Positions 50,901 to 62,100 of a stretch of DNA of 64,000 bases are shown here, in pieces. Each line of letters starts with the position of its first letter. Within the stretch, counting starts at the first letter, position 1. The notes beneath the pieces were generated by a model that saw nothing but the letters and a program-made list of their open reading frames with translations, did not search any database and was not told where the DNA came from. The position numbers were made by a program, and so were the translations under genes. This stretch comes from Branchiostoma floridae (Eukaryota > Chordata > Leptocardii > Amphioxiformes > Branchiostomatidae). The stretch is taken from assembly GCF_000003815.2 (NCBI RefSeq), contig NC_049990.1, positions 8,224,758-8,288,757 of the forward strand, given 5' to 3'.

Positions 50901-53247
50901 TTTGTTTATGTAAACCTTTCAATATGACTTGACATTTCTATCACTAGCCATGGGGACACCATGTAGGCTAGATGATAAAAAATCCATATTCCATCAAGTT
51001 ATAACCATTCTAACCGCGAGTTACACTTACTTGTCTCTGCTTGGAAGTCTCGGAAACCGTCAAACACAGATCTTGGTTTCCTTAGCCTTCCTTGTGGGAC
51101 TATGGGAATAAAAGTCACAATAAGACATAGTCACAAGGACAATTACTTCCTACATTTAAACTTTTTTCATGATGAATATCACAGGGATTTGAACAAACTA
51201 GAACTTTGCGACTTTGCCATGTCATTTTCACATAAAAGATTGTGATAAATTCGGTTTCGGTATATCTACAATGTAGCCAGGCTTGGACAAGTTTTGAAAA
51301 ATTAATTTGCAGAGATAACAAAAGAGCATCTTAAGGTCTTAACTGTCCACAGAGGTGACTATAAAACATGATATTTACCATAACTCTGATACAGGGACTC
51401 CTCCACGAGTACACCTGCAGTCTGTGGTATTGGAGCTCGTACTTCATCACTGTACAACAGGAAAATCAGTTAGGAAAACTTCAGTAACACTAACAGGCAA
51501 ACCTTTAAAATATGATGTATGAAAGCATTAGAATATGTTCAAAATTTCCATTGATATCCTATGCTGTGACTTGTTTCCAGTAGGCTGTGATTCGGGACCC
51601 TATGCTACGTTTCAACCAGCAAAGGAGGCTTTTCTGTTGTTTGATAACAAAGCTTTAAAAAAACTTTATTTTATTGAGTATGGTCAACAAAATGCAAGAA
51701 ATTGTGTTTCTCACTGTCAGGGTTATGAATCAAAAAGATTCACAGGGAAATGATTCCAGACCCCCCTACAATGCTTTACCACATGACATTGCAGCTCTAA
51801 TTTGCGCACTGGGTAAGGATATTAACACTTACTCTGCTACAAATGCCCCCTAAGAAAAAGTTATAGCGAGAACCCTGGTAAGGATAAGCTTTAACACAGT
51901 GTCACTTACTCGGCTACAGACGGTCCTGCTCCATCTGCTGATGCCCCGGGGGTGCTGGAGGGACCGGCCCCACCAGAGGCACCTGCTCCCCCCTCCAGGT
52001 GCATGGTAATGGCCATCTCCAGGTTGCCTCCACAAGCCTCCAGCATGTGGCGTGCCACATCCTCGGTGGTATCTACCATTCAATAGAGGGGTGTTTGTTT
52101 ATTTGTTTTCCATAAGAAACCGTGCAAGCCTGAAACACAGCTTGTACACAAATCATGTGTGTGAGTGTGACGCACCAAAATGAAGCAAAAGAGTAGCTCA
52201 CAGGCTATCGAATACGTCTTCCCAACAGTATATGCCATTGCTTTCAAGTCAAAATATCATGGGTAGGAATACTCAGAGAGTGTGGGTAAAAAGAATGCAT
52301 ATCCATCATCGATTCATGCATTTCACAAAGTGATTTGTGTCTCAATATAACACCTGAATGTTTCCACAGAGTAATTCATGCATTTTTCAAATATTTTGTA
52401 GAATTTTATTCAATTTCTGGGAATGCTTAGGCACCCCAGACAGTTCTCAGCCCACATCCATGATACCTATGCTACCTGCCCCCACAGAAAATTTGTAGCC
52501 CACACTCTGAACTGTTTATATAAACAACATCGGGTGGCATAATTTTGGGAAGTCAGGTAAAGGCAAGTCTGCAAATATTATATGATTTTGACTATTAAAA
52601 AACAAATTGTCAATAGTGGAAATCACACAGCAGCTTTACCTTTACCTAACTTCCCAAATTCTAATCATATAGAAGCAACTTGAATATGTATGGACATGTA
52701 TGGTTTTCTATGGAGCCAAACAATCCCATTTTGTGAAGCACCTACAGCTGCTAACGTTAGCTGTATGGAAAAACAAATAAATAAAACTTATATTCATTGA
52801 ATCAATGAATTAAATCATCACTTTCAAGTCACAATGAAGACAAGAATATCATCATTTTCTGGTCTCTTCTATCAAGGAGATTCAAAATCAGCTTTAAAAT
52901 CGGTTTGAGGAAGGATTAATAATCTTGATTGAAAGACGTTGAGCGGCTTCAAGCAGTTTACCGTCGTGGCTACAGGAGCTTCTCTTCACCCTGAAACTGC
53001 AAACCAGCTACCAAACGGCATCGCTTCACTGTTGACAACAGATTAAATCGTGGGCGTCTATTTTAGACCCACTACTTTGCGTACTTGGCAATCCCAAACC
53101 ACGCCCAAATCTTGTGCAATTGGACATCACACCCTTCCTTCAATCATCGTTCAATCTGACGATTTTTAGTAGAAGATTTTTACCTGTGATGGCGCGAAAC
53201 TGCTCGATAAGTGCGTCCATCCCTCTCAATTTGCTTGGGTCGGCCAT
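44945..53247 (-). CDS. UBXN7: UBX domain protein 7 (p97/VCP adaptor), complete, 12 coding exons
   Basis: Adaptor that brings ubiquitylated substrates and cullin-RING ligases to the AAA ATPase p97/VCP in nucleus and cytosol. Coding exons in transcript order: 53184-53247, 51910-52072, 51379-51449, 51031-51099, 50242-50360, 49360-49506, 48688-48778, 48184-48237, 47515-47588, 46677-47136 (or to 47139), 45554-45633, 44945-45103. All junctions are GT-AG and in frame, giving 516 residues; human UBXN7 is about 489. Domains: UBA about residues 10-50 (HMLEACGGNLEMAITM), UAS thioredoxin-like domain about 144-268 (DLFRPPIDLLHKGTFE), a ubiquitin-interacting motif about 291-306 (SEDSQLEAAIAASLQE), an acidic Ser/Glu-rich linker ending in poly-Asp, then UBX about 438-516. 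The p97-contacting FPR loop is at 486-488 and the protein ends in ETIFVQQR. The ATG opening MADPSKLRG was chosen because it begins the UBA helix and sits close to a promoter motif. The linker is longer and less conserved than in vertebrates. Introns contain MITEs, a SINE and a LINE fragment. Confidence 0.95.
45825..46010 (+). mobile_element. tRNA-derived SINE in UBXN7 intron 10
   Basis: A B-box-like GTTTGAATCCC follows AGAAGGTCATGA (near 45874-45895), then CAGCCGCTGCCACTCAC, the typical join between a tRNA-like head and a SINE body. The A-box region is degraded. It is antisense to UBXN7. Confidence 0.6.
47182..47389. mobile_element. Palindromic MITE, copy 1, UBXN7 intron 9
   Basis: Terminal inverted repeats start GTTCACTTTTATC and end GATAAAACTGAA, continue as GGTAACCTATATC / ACATAGGTTAACC, and inner arms share ATCCCTAAATACCC. 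The element is almost wholly self-complementary. It is homologous to the element at 49589-49789. Confidence 0.7.
48885..49205 (-). mobile_element. LINE remnant with RT C-terminus and 3' end, in a UBXN7 intron
   Basis: The minus strand shows a degenerate DSLLPRTIV-stop-WNPLPPS motif, then TVRALDSFRQHL and a 3' region related to GAAGCTGGTGTGTTACGCC. An in-frame stop and substitutions mark it as dead. It links the short 3'-end copies elsewhere in the window to an RT-bearing element. Confidence 0.7.
49589..49789. mobile_element. Palindromic MITE, copy 2, UBXN7 intron 5
   Basis: Termini are TTCACCTTTATCC and GGATAAAGGTGAA. Arms continue with GGTAACCTATATCCG / CGAATATAGGTTAC and TATTTTAGGGATATCAAG / CTTGCTATCCCTAAATA. 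No internal coding sequence is present. It is better preserved than the copy 2.2 kb away; together they define a non-autonomous DNA-transposon family. Confidence 0.75.
50111..50190 (+). repeat. Degenerate (AGGTTC)n microsatellite
   Basis: Irregular runs of AGGTTCAGG, AGGTCT and AGATTC in the intron between UBXN7 exons 5 and 6. Confidence 0.7.
52541..52670. mobile_element. Short hairpin MITE in UBXN7 intron 1
   Basis: The left arm TTTTGGGAAGTCAGGTAAAG pairs with the right arm CTTTACCTAACTTCCCAAAT across an AT-rich centre, giving a foldback of about 130 bases. Confidence 0.6.
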
Positions 53248-54190
53248 GGTCGCGCCAAAATCCCAGCATGCATAGCGCAACAGGTCAAGGTTTATCAGCG
53301 CATCAAATCGCATACAAAATATATGAAATAATGCAATAAAATCGTCCTTATCCAATAATATTGCCATAAAATACTTACATGAAAGTTTATATTGTAATTA
53401 TCTCAATATAATGAATTAATTTTGAATTCTAATGCCACAATTTAACCTTCTGCGAACGGACAGTAGAATTTTGTGGAAATTTATGGGGTTTCGATGCTGT
53501 GTAGGAAATGACAAATAAAATTTCGGACGTCCATGCCTGACGCTGGTAGGTAAAAAGTTGATTTCTTACTAAAATTCTCGCCACAGGGTTATACCCACAT
53601 TGATAGGACTGTAGGTGGCCTAAGCTTAGTTCTTTTTGCAGATGTTGCCTTTGTCTGTGGTTGAAAATATCTGAAAATGTGGTGAAAATGTCGAAATTTC
53701 TGCGCGATGTCAGATTTGTTTTTGTTCAGTAGTTGTGTAACGTTATGATGTAGAGGAGTCACCTTTGCACTTAATATACCACCCTACAAATTGTCCGCTT
53801 TTCACAGCGAAATCATGACTTAATGGTTATTGGTTGCTCCATATTAATATATATTGTATGCAGTCCTTTGTCTCTATATAAGTTATTATAACCTCCATGG
53901 TTTGACCGCCCTGTAACTTCCACATTCGTTCAACTTTCTAACTTCCTATCAAAAGAGGAATGAGTTTCTTTGGAACATAACGGTAGTAATTTTACCAGTT
54001 AATCGTTTCTTAGGACCAATTGTGAACCAAGAGAGCATTCGACGTACCGTAATATATCTAAGATTTTATAATTCAGTTTTTCCAGATATCTTTTCCTAAA
54101 GTTAATATCATCACTAGCCACCTCGACAGGTTGATGTTTTCTAACATACAAAATGTATATGGACATGTTCTTTATATTTCTATATCATAG
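53248..54190. promoter_or_regulatory. Intergenic region between divergent UBXN7 and TMEM127, probable shared promoter
   Basis: About 940 bases separate the UBXN7 start codon (minus) from the likely acceptor in front of the TMEM127 coding exon (plus). Apart from the ZNF143/E2F-like motif at the UBXN7 edge and a short repeat half-site (TAACCTCCATG, near 53890), I see no repeat. A CCAAT-type ATTGG lies near 53828. If TMEM127 has a non-coding first exon it must lie here; pyrimidine-rich AG dinucleotides near 53640 are candidates but cannot be chosen by eye. Confidence 0.45.
53252..53280. promoter_or_regulatory. UBXN7 core promoter motif: ZNF143/THAP11-like site overlapping an E2F-like site
   Basis: Immediately upstream of the UBXN7 ATG, the plus strand reads AAAATCCCAGCATGCATAGC followed by GC. 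This closely follows the vertebrate ZNF143/THAP11 (SBS2) element, whose core is TCCCAGCATGC followed by a GCG. Next to it, on the minus strand, TTTTGGCGCG (53252-53260 region) fits the E2F consensus TTTSGCGC. The motif match is seen in sequence; its function in this organism is inferred. It lies less than 35 bases from the start codon, so the 5' leader must be short or the motif transcribed. Confidence 0.55.
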
Positions 54191-54214
54191 ATGATGCCAT
54201 AAGTACCACAAGCC

Positions 54215-54976
54215 ATGTCATCTCCTGAAGCAGCCTCCCCTTCCACGCCATCCGATGCGCCTGCCGTCTCACCTGCGGTGGCTGCAGTCCGGCGGCGCTG
54301 GCGGCGTCCAAAACGTCGCGAGCGGAACGTAGCCGGGGCCGCCTTCAGCGTGGTGGTCATCGCTGCTCTCAGTACCGCCCTGGCGGAACCGCGGTGGTTC
54401 CACGTTCATGGCGGAAAGTGCCAACACACCAACGAGTACATCGGCATCAACCTGTTCCTCAGAGACAGTACCGTCAAACCCCTCCTGGACTCTTACTGTG
54501 TGACAGAACACGCCGTTCTGATACTCCGGGTCGTCGTCACGCTCAGCATGGTCGCCATAGTAACAAGCCTCGCTGCTTTCATCATAGACATCCTGGGATC
54601 CATGAGGAGATCGTGGCGGATTCTGAGACGTAACGGGGTGGCGAACATCCTGACCGTGCTGCTGTGTGTCACGGTGAACGGGCTGTGTTACTGGGCCTCC
54701 ACCATGATGTACGCGCTTCAGCACAGCCACCGCATCTACACGGGGAGTAAGGTGTACGTCGCGTTCGACGTCGGATACTACCTCGTGGCTGGTGCCGGGA
54801 GCGCCGCCGTGTTGGCGGTGGCGTGCGGACTTCTGCGCCGATACCCGCCGGAAGACGACGACCAATCGGATGGACTGATGCTGATGGATAACGATGAACT
54901 TGATTTTTGGCGGGGAGTGGAATATGCCGCAATGATGGAACGGCAGCAAGCACCCCCTCCTGCATACGCTCCTTAG
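54215..54976 (+). CDS. TMEM127: Transmembrane protein 127, complete single-exon coding sequence
   Basis: Endosomal/lysosomal membrane protein. In vertebrates it restrains mTORC1 and controls surface levels of receptors such as RET through NEDD4-family ligases; it is a tumour suppressor. The 253-residue product (human 238) has a proline/alanine-rich then Arg-rich N-terminus (residues 1-38) and four hydrophobic segments at about 39-57, 100-127, 141-163 and 180-206. Family motifs are visible: STALAEPRWFHVHGG near 53-67, NILTVLLC near 144-151, YLVAGAG near 189-195. After an acidic cytoplasmic tail it ends in PPPAYAP, which contains the PPxY WW-domain ligand. No intron interrupts the frame, whereas I recall three coding exons in human. 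A possible splice acceptor (AG at 54189-54190) just upstream suggests a non-coding 5' exon. The start is the first in-frame ATG after it; a tiny out-of-frame ATG-ATG-CCA-TAA lies just before. GC content is clearly higher than in the flanks. It is head-to-head with UBXN7 and tail-to-tail with MRE11. Confidence 0.95.
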   Translation: MSSPEAASPSTPSDAPAVSPAVAAVRRRWRRPKRRERNVAGAAFSVVVIAALSTALAEPRWFHVHGGKCQHTNEYIGINLFLRDSTVKPLLDSYCVTEHAVLILRVVVTLSMVAIVTSLAAFIIDILGSMRRSWRILRRNGVANILTVLLCVTVNGLCYWASTMMYALQHSHRIYTGSKVYVAFDVGYYLVAGAGSAAVLAVACGLLRRYPPEDDDQSDGLMLMDNDELDFWRGVEYAAMMERQQAPPPAYAP

Positions 54977-55027
54977 AACTAAAAGTAAAAGTATTTGATC
55001 GACTGTCACTTTAAGTATTCCAAAGCT

Positions 55028-55055
55028 AATAAAGCAGTATATACAATCAAATAAA
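55028..55055 (+). terminator. TMEM127 proximal polyadenylation signals
   Basis: Two AATAAA hexamers (55028-55033 and 55050-55055) lie 51 and 73 bases after the TMEM127 stop codon. They could end a short 3' UTR. Confidence 0.5.
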
Positions 55056-55576
55056 TGGACTGTTATCATAACTACACCTGCATAATTTTTTTTTCATACG
55101 CAGAGAGCATATTTTGTAAATGTAGCAAATGAGCAACAGATTCTAACTTTGAATTGTGATCACAAAGGTGACACTGTATTAAACTTAGCAGTATTTAACC
55201 TTGGCACTTCTAATGGTACACTTATGCATTAAATATTTGTTCTTGTTACAGGTGAAATTAGCACAGAGACAGTAAATGTAACTTTTCGTTTATGAATGTC
55301 AAGACATCAATTTATGGGAGAGTATGATTTGATAACAAAATGTTACAATTGATGTTTATATGACATAATCAACGATTCTGGAAATCAATTGTTTTGGCTG
55401 GTTCTAACATGCCAAAGACAGCAGAACACAAGACATTCTAAACTTTGCAAAAAGGAAAATTCTTTTCGTTTTCTGAGAGGAGTTTCTGTTGTTATGTAAG
55501 GAATCAATGGATGTACATATATTTGTTCGTACTAGTACAATGTACTTGATTGTGCAATTCATGACTTATTTTGTTC

Positions 55577-55582
55577 AATAAA
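55577..55582 (+). terminator. TMEM127 distal polyadenylation signal
   Basis: AATAAA about 600 bases after the TMEM127 stop codon, following an AT-rich untranslated stretch. This is the likely distal end of the transcript before the convergent MRE11 gene. No A-tract follows, so there is no sign that the gene is a recent retrocopy. Confidence 0.45.
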
Positions 55583-56160
55583 GATAAATTATGAATACCC
55601 AGTGTATCTTGTAATTTAGTATCCCACAAATGAAAACTTGCACCCACACACAAGCACACTCCAGTCTTCAATACTATCTACCCAACTTGTCATAAAAAAA
55701 TTGACATCACACAGTTTGATCAGAAATTAATATAATTAAACCTGTAACAGATAAACTACAATTAGTATCAGTACATGGTTTAGCACATTTTGTAGCATAA
55801 CTGTTTGTACAAACAGAATCATGTCCATTTTGTAACACGAAACAACAATATTCATGTTTACATACAAATGACTGGTACTACAGGAAGTGCTCTTGTATAA
55901 AATCACTGCCATTGTCTTGTACAAGTACATGCATTGTACTTGTACATCTTTTCCGTGATAATAACAAGCAAAATACATTAGCTTTATATAATCCATGTAA
56001 AGTGCTTTCTTTCTACCGTACTATCTCCTACCAACTACTGTTCCATGTCGGGCCAGCATCTAAGTCAACAAATCATATATAAAATTTGTGCATACATTTC
56101 TTTTAACCTAACATTGTATCAAAATGGTTATCAGGCTTGGTATATGTTGTTCAGCAGCAG

Positions 56161-59100
56161 TTAGCGGCGTGACTTCTTTGCACTTGGCATGGTGAAAGGA
56201 TCTTCGTCAGAGTCCTGTCAAGGGCACACATAAAGAAAAGTTACATTTTTAACTGCAATATCAAAATATGTTGATATTTCTAGCCTTGGTGCCATCCTCT
56301 GCTATAACTGCTGGCTCAATCTTTGCACTTGCTAACCACGAAATGATTAAGCCAGTGTTACAATGGAGGATGGTACCCAGGCTAAATATCCTTAAATATA
56401 AACAACTACGTACAAAAATCCTGGAAATGCTGTAAATTTCTTTTGCAATGATTTTATTTTGCAGTGTATTAAAATTGATGGAGACAGAATTCTTAGACTC
56501 ATAGCCGTTACCATAATGATTGTACCCACAGAATTACTACTAACTCTATCATAGCAGGAAACCCAGTTAAAAACAAGCAAAGTGACTAACATATAAAGTT
56601 AATGTACCTCAGAATCATAGGCAATACCTCTTCCCTTTTTCTGTGAGACTCCACCTCTGGGCTTGGTATTTCTGTGTAGAAAAAAAGATACTTTGTATAT
56701 TACATGAATATATGTCACAGTACAGACTGAACACCAATTCTACTGGTGTAAGAGAGATCCAGATCCAGACTTCAACCAGGATGCTATGAATGTGTTAGAG
56801 TGGTCTTCATTAAATTTTTTTTATTTTACAAATCCTTAATTTCATTTCAATCCATTGATCACATGAATCGAAGTTGAAGTTGACTGTCATTCAAGGGAAT
56901 GTCTCCAATTTACATATTTGGAATGGGATCTCTCTTCTCTCTTCCCTCTTCCGGTTGAAGCGACCGCAATCATCTCGTTGATTATTCTGTCGCTTATGGG
57001 TGGTCAAGGGTCGAGGCCACCGGCCAAGGTTTTAGGTTGTCACATACGCTCGGAGACCATTGACACAAACGTGTCAATGGTAGAGGCTTCGCCAGCCACT
57101 TGTGGTAGCAGGTTCCAATCACTTATAGTGCGCGGCAAGAAAGAGGCCTTACGGTACAATGTCTTACAGACAGGTCGAACCAACTGCCTGTCATGAGAAC
57201 GTCTCGCTCGGGTTGGGGCGGGTTGTAGTTTTTCCATCTCTGGTGGCAGAGTTACAGATTCAGGCAATTCTGCCAGACCAAATACATGTATGTCTAACAA
57301 CACACAACCTTGCCTATTACACGTAGTAGTGCTAGTTTTAACAACTAGCTAATGTCTCAGAGAATCAGTACTTACTGGCTATACTTCAGGAACAACTTAC
57401 TGTTTGCTTCTTGAAGATGAGGGAGCATTAAAACCTCTACCGCTGTCTTCTTCATCACTGTCTGACATCTGGAACAAATCAAAGACAGGAAATGAGATAA
57501 CCAGGAAACTTTTCTTAACCTATTCTTGGACCTTGGACCTAACTTTGTGTCCGGGTCCTGTCCTAGACCTAGCACATGGGAACCAGTCTACAGTTGCACC
57601 ATATTCCCATTCACATCCAGCCCTTCTATGATATTCAAGGAACTACATACACCAACACAAACAAATAGACACACCAAAAATAATACCTCCATTTCATGGA
57701 GGTAACAAAACATACCTCCATATATGAAGGCCTAGCAGCTGGCTTGGCTGAAGACCTCTGGGAAAATCTTGAACTATTTTGCATTGCTGAAAAATGCAAG
57801 AAGTTGAATAAAAAAATCATAAGCTCAGAATTACTCATAAAGTGTGGAAAGAAGAATTCAACACATAAAGCACAAAAGTCAGCAGTATGAAAAGCTTCCT
57901 ACCATCCACAATAGACCCACTGGTGACCACACTTTTCTTCCCCCTGCCTCCTCGGCCACCCCTGCTGCCCCTCCCTCTGGATGCAGTGGTAGCTCCCCTG
58001 CCACGCCCTCTGCCACGCCCCCTGCCACGCCCACGCGTCGGCGCTGGCCGATCCTCATCACTAAGGTCGTCATCATCATCATCGTCCATGATGTCCGAGC
58101 GGTCGTCATCAGCTGGGCGTTTGGAACGCGACCGTTCGAAGGCGAGCTGGATGTCTGCATCCTCCTCCTCTGCATGCTGCTGGTACGCCTGGCGGAACTG
58201 GTGGATCTACACAACAACAAGGAACTCTTAGGGAACTTACATCGGAGAGACCAAAAGATCATATTTAAGAGCAAAAGCTTGGAAGTTTCACAACACATAC
58301 ATATTGAGTCGCCTCTACACTCAGCCTCACTGGAAAAAGTAAGAATCTAAGGCACAGCGTCAGATTACTTTTGCAAGAGGAGTTCCTTCTGTTTTCATTT
58401 CATATATCTGGGTGAAGTGAGGAAAGTCGTGTTAAGTGTCTTTCCCATTGAAAGGGCATAACATTGGTGGCATATCAGGGGAATCAAACTCAAAACCTCT
58501 GTATACTGGGTGAAACATCTTAACCATGGTAACAACACAATGCTGAAGTATAACATATGGATTCATCAAATTGCTTTACTGCTCAATTTCATTTTCATTT
58601 ACACTCCCCGACCATGTTAACTTTATCCAACAGATAAAAGCAAGAAACAAACTCTACTCTTCTCTTTTCTTTCTATATTCTTTAACCAGGGTAACTCTCT
58701 CAGTGGCTAAGCACTGCATTCCAGGGAGGCCCTGGGTATACGTATACACAGAATTTACACTTCTACTTCTACACTGTACAAGACAAAGTGCCTCACGGCA
58801 CATTGCGTCCTAGAAAAAAAGGTGCAGCTAGTGTGGCAGGTGAGCTTGGCACAACACAACTTGGTACAACTTATACACAATACAATACATGTATAGACAT
58901 AGCAAAGACAAAGCCCTACCTCCTCCTCTATCTTGTCCTCCCCTGCCTTCCTGTCCTTCAGGTGTTTTTGCATCTTCTCCACCTGCCACTTCACCAGCTC
59001 CTGGATGGAGTCCTTCTCCTCCTTATCCACAAACTCCTTCACAGCCTCACCCATCCCCTTCTCTGTTAGCAGGGACATGCGCCCGTTCTATATGGGAACA

Positions 59101-62100
59101 CAGAAGTAAAAAACAATAAGTCTTCCCCATCCTTCTTTTGTTAGCAGTGACATGCGGCCATTCTGTGCAGAACCATGGAAGAACAAGAACTAAGAAAAAC
59201 TTTTCTCCTTTTCTCCATTCCTCCTCTTTTTACGGTAACAGTGGCTCATTCTGCAACGAAACACAGTAGAATATTGAAAACTCCTTTCACAGCCTGTGCC
59301 CATTCAGTACAGATACATGTAAAAGAAACCTTATATCAACCCCTTAAAACCTTGTTCATCCCCTTCTGTTCTAGCAGCATGCAGTCCTTCCACACTTCGT
59401 CAAGCCTAAACACAACTGCTTCAGTCCAATTCTTCAAATATCCTCTTGCATCACTTCTGCCTCTTCTTCTGTTACTGTGCAATATTCACACCTCCATGGA
59501 TACATCAAGGCAAACAAACAAACAAACTGATGACAATACCTCTGTTTTCACAGAGATGAATCACTGACCTGCTCAGCCTCTTGGAAGAAGCGTTTGACCA
59601 GGTCTTCCACCCGAGACATGTCCAGAGCCTCCCGTGGGATCATTGTGGTCAGGTCCTCATCATCCCACTTTTCCTTCCCACCACCACCTGTGAGATCCAA
59701 AACAAGAATTGAAATCATGGGGTTTCTAAACAGTATCTAAAGCAGGGTTTTAACTACCACTGTACCGGATTCATATGTACTGTTCTTGCACCCAAAATAG
59801 GAACTGTGCACCTGATATTTGATTGTGAGTGCACCGGTGCTGAGTTGGTGCCCTTCATGTGCCTAGCACTTAAACGAAAATTGCGGAACTGCAGACACGC
59901 ACCACTACAAACTAACACACAAACTGATTACAATATGTCTACGCTCATGGAGGTAATCAAGACTGGCAGACACTGTCTCCACTACACCTCACCTCACCTC
60001 ACCAATCCCTTGACCTCTTAGTGGGTCGATCCACCATCCACTACCTAACACTATCCTCAGCCACTCTCATGATCATAGCTTCAGCTAGGCTCAGTTTGGT
60101 CAATTCTTTTACGTTGTGTTCCCCTCTTCTGACTTCCTGGCATTGTCCTTTTTGCAGTACAGTTTTTTAAAGTCCTAGCCACAAATCTACACAGAGTACA
60201 GTACAGTAACACTCACCTTTCTTCTCATAAACCTTCTTCCTGTAGAAGTGGATGATCTCACGGGGGTTGGCGACCCTGTCCGTGAAGACCTGACCAAATC
60301 TGTTTGTGTTAAACATCGGGAAACCTCCACTGTACTCAATCTAGTGACAGAAACAAGAGAGAAACACTTTTGTAAGTCAGCAATCACCTATGGCCATATA
60401 CATGTAAAGGCCATCATACTCATAGTGGATAGACACACCTAAAAAGAACATTTGAGTATCTTTGGATTTTAAAAATGCCCATGTTATCAGGGTATCTTAC
60501 TGTAGTAAAGATGCTTAACTCAGACTGAACTACTTTCATAAAATGAAGAATAGAAACAGGTTGAACTGGAAAAAAATTTGTCCACCATAATATTTCTTTT
60601 ATCATGCCCCACCTTAAGTCTGATGAGCGGCTCCTTAGGTTGTCTTTTGTTCCCCGTGTGTTCTTCTTCTGCCCTACACAGCAACTCTTCTACCTGAAAT
60701 CATCAACCACTAGCTGTAGCCCTTTAATTGCACAGTACATTGTATAATTAAGGCTTGTACCATAAAGTTCAAAGACAGAAATCAAAGATCTCATACTCAT
60801 AGTCATACCTTCATAAAATATCTTTAGTTTTTGTGAATTTCTTCTTTTACTCATTTTTCAGTGGTTCAGATGGTAGGAAGGAGCAGCACCCAACATTAGT
60901 CAGTCTGTATCTGTATCTATATCACGGTGGTCAAAAAGGCCCTCAAAAATCCTCACTCGCAAATCATGCATATGGATGAGGAAATCAATGTCAATCATCC
61001 ATTTCACTACTGGCAACAATAGCTGATTGGTTTACGCCGTTGTAGGCGGGGATTACATTTGTTTTGGTCGCTCCAAGTGGAGCTAATTTTTTACGCGAAC
61101 TTGCTCTTTTGATATGCGCGTCTTTTCTCCGCCCCCATTGTTCTCCGCTTACCAAGTTAACAATACCTGAGCTTTTCTGTCGGTCATTCTCACGCTGGAG
61201 CTCGGCATTGAAACCACCGTTTTAATTCTTTCTGAACTATATATTTGTCTATATATTACCTCCACCCAACATGCTAGAACTAAACCTTAGGTGAGCAAAG
61301 ATCGAAGGAGTTACCGTCACTCCCGGGTCACCGCTTGGGACGGAGCAGTGGGCGTCGTTTACAGACACAACCCGGAAAATTATCCGTGCCTTTTTACACA
61401 CACACACATACAAAAAGTTGAGTGATAGAAATTCAGTAGTTTTTCGGCGAAGATGAGTATCTATATCTAGAACATGAAAGCTCACCATACTAGTATACTT
61501 AGACCCAAACGTAACGAACCCCTTGATATATTGCGTCTTTGACCAAAGTCCCGGTGTGTCTGTTCCTGTCCTATATAAACAACGACTCAATTTAAATATA
61601 AGACAATAATTGCAACCTACGTTTTTTGATAAACGTGTTCTCTCAAATAACAAACTCCTTATATTCTCGTCATTCTGTAAATGAACTAGGTCCATACCAG
61701 CGCTTGACGTGGCGAATGTATCGATATCCGTAATACGCTGGGCATTACATCACATGGTAAACTTCAAACTGGCGTCCTTTGCCCCGCAATTTTCTTTGTT
61801 TAAATTATACCTTATACTATAGAATGGATTTGAAGTAGTAATAAAACGCATGGTAACACGGACGAAAGCATAGCAACCGCAACACCATGAAAATTCACCC
61901 AACTTACCGTGACCGGGCGCAGCTGCAAGATTCAGCGGGGGCGGCGTAGAGCCCGCCCGCCCGTAATATAAACACAACCCGGCCTTTCCTACGGAAGTCT
62001 AATATTCTCTCCCTCTCCCTCTCACTCCACACGCACACACAGACATACACACACACAATTGAACGACAGGACACCAGTTTAGTTTCTTGGTGAAGTGAAA

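Larger units (their letters stand above)
54977..56160. other. Convergent 3' intergenic region of TMEM127 and MRE11
   Basis: The region is AT-rich, presumably the two 3' UTRs and a short spacer. No further coding exon or clear repeat was seen. On the minus strand no canonical AATAAA follows the MRE11 stop closely; TATAAA near 55982 is a possible variant signal. Confidence 0.4.

Noticed and set aside
54269-55069. 266-codon minus-strand frame opposite TMEM127
   Set aside because: A mirror of the GC-rich TMEM127 exon; the plus-strand protein is clearly homologous and explains the openness.
60990-61210. Possible snRNA or histone-type promoter in an MRE11 intron
   Set aside because: No U1, U2, U4, U5, U6 or U7 core and no histone stem-loop follows.
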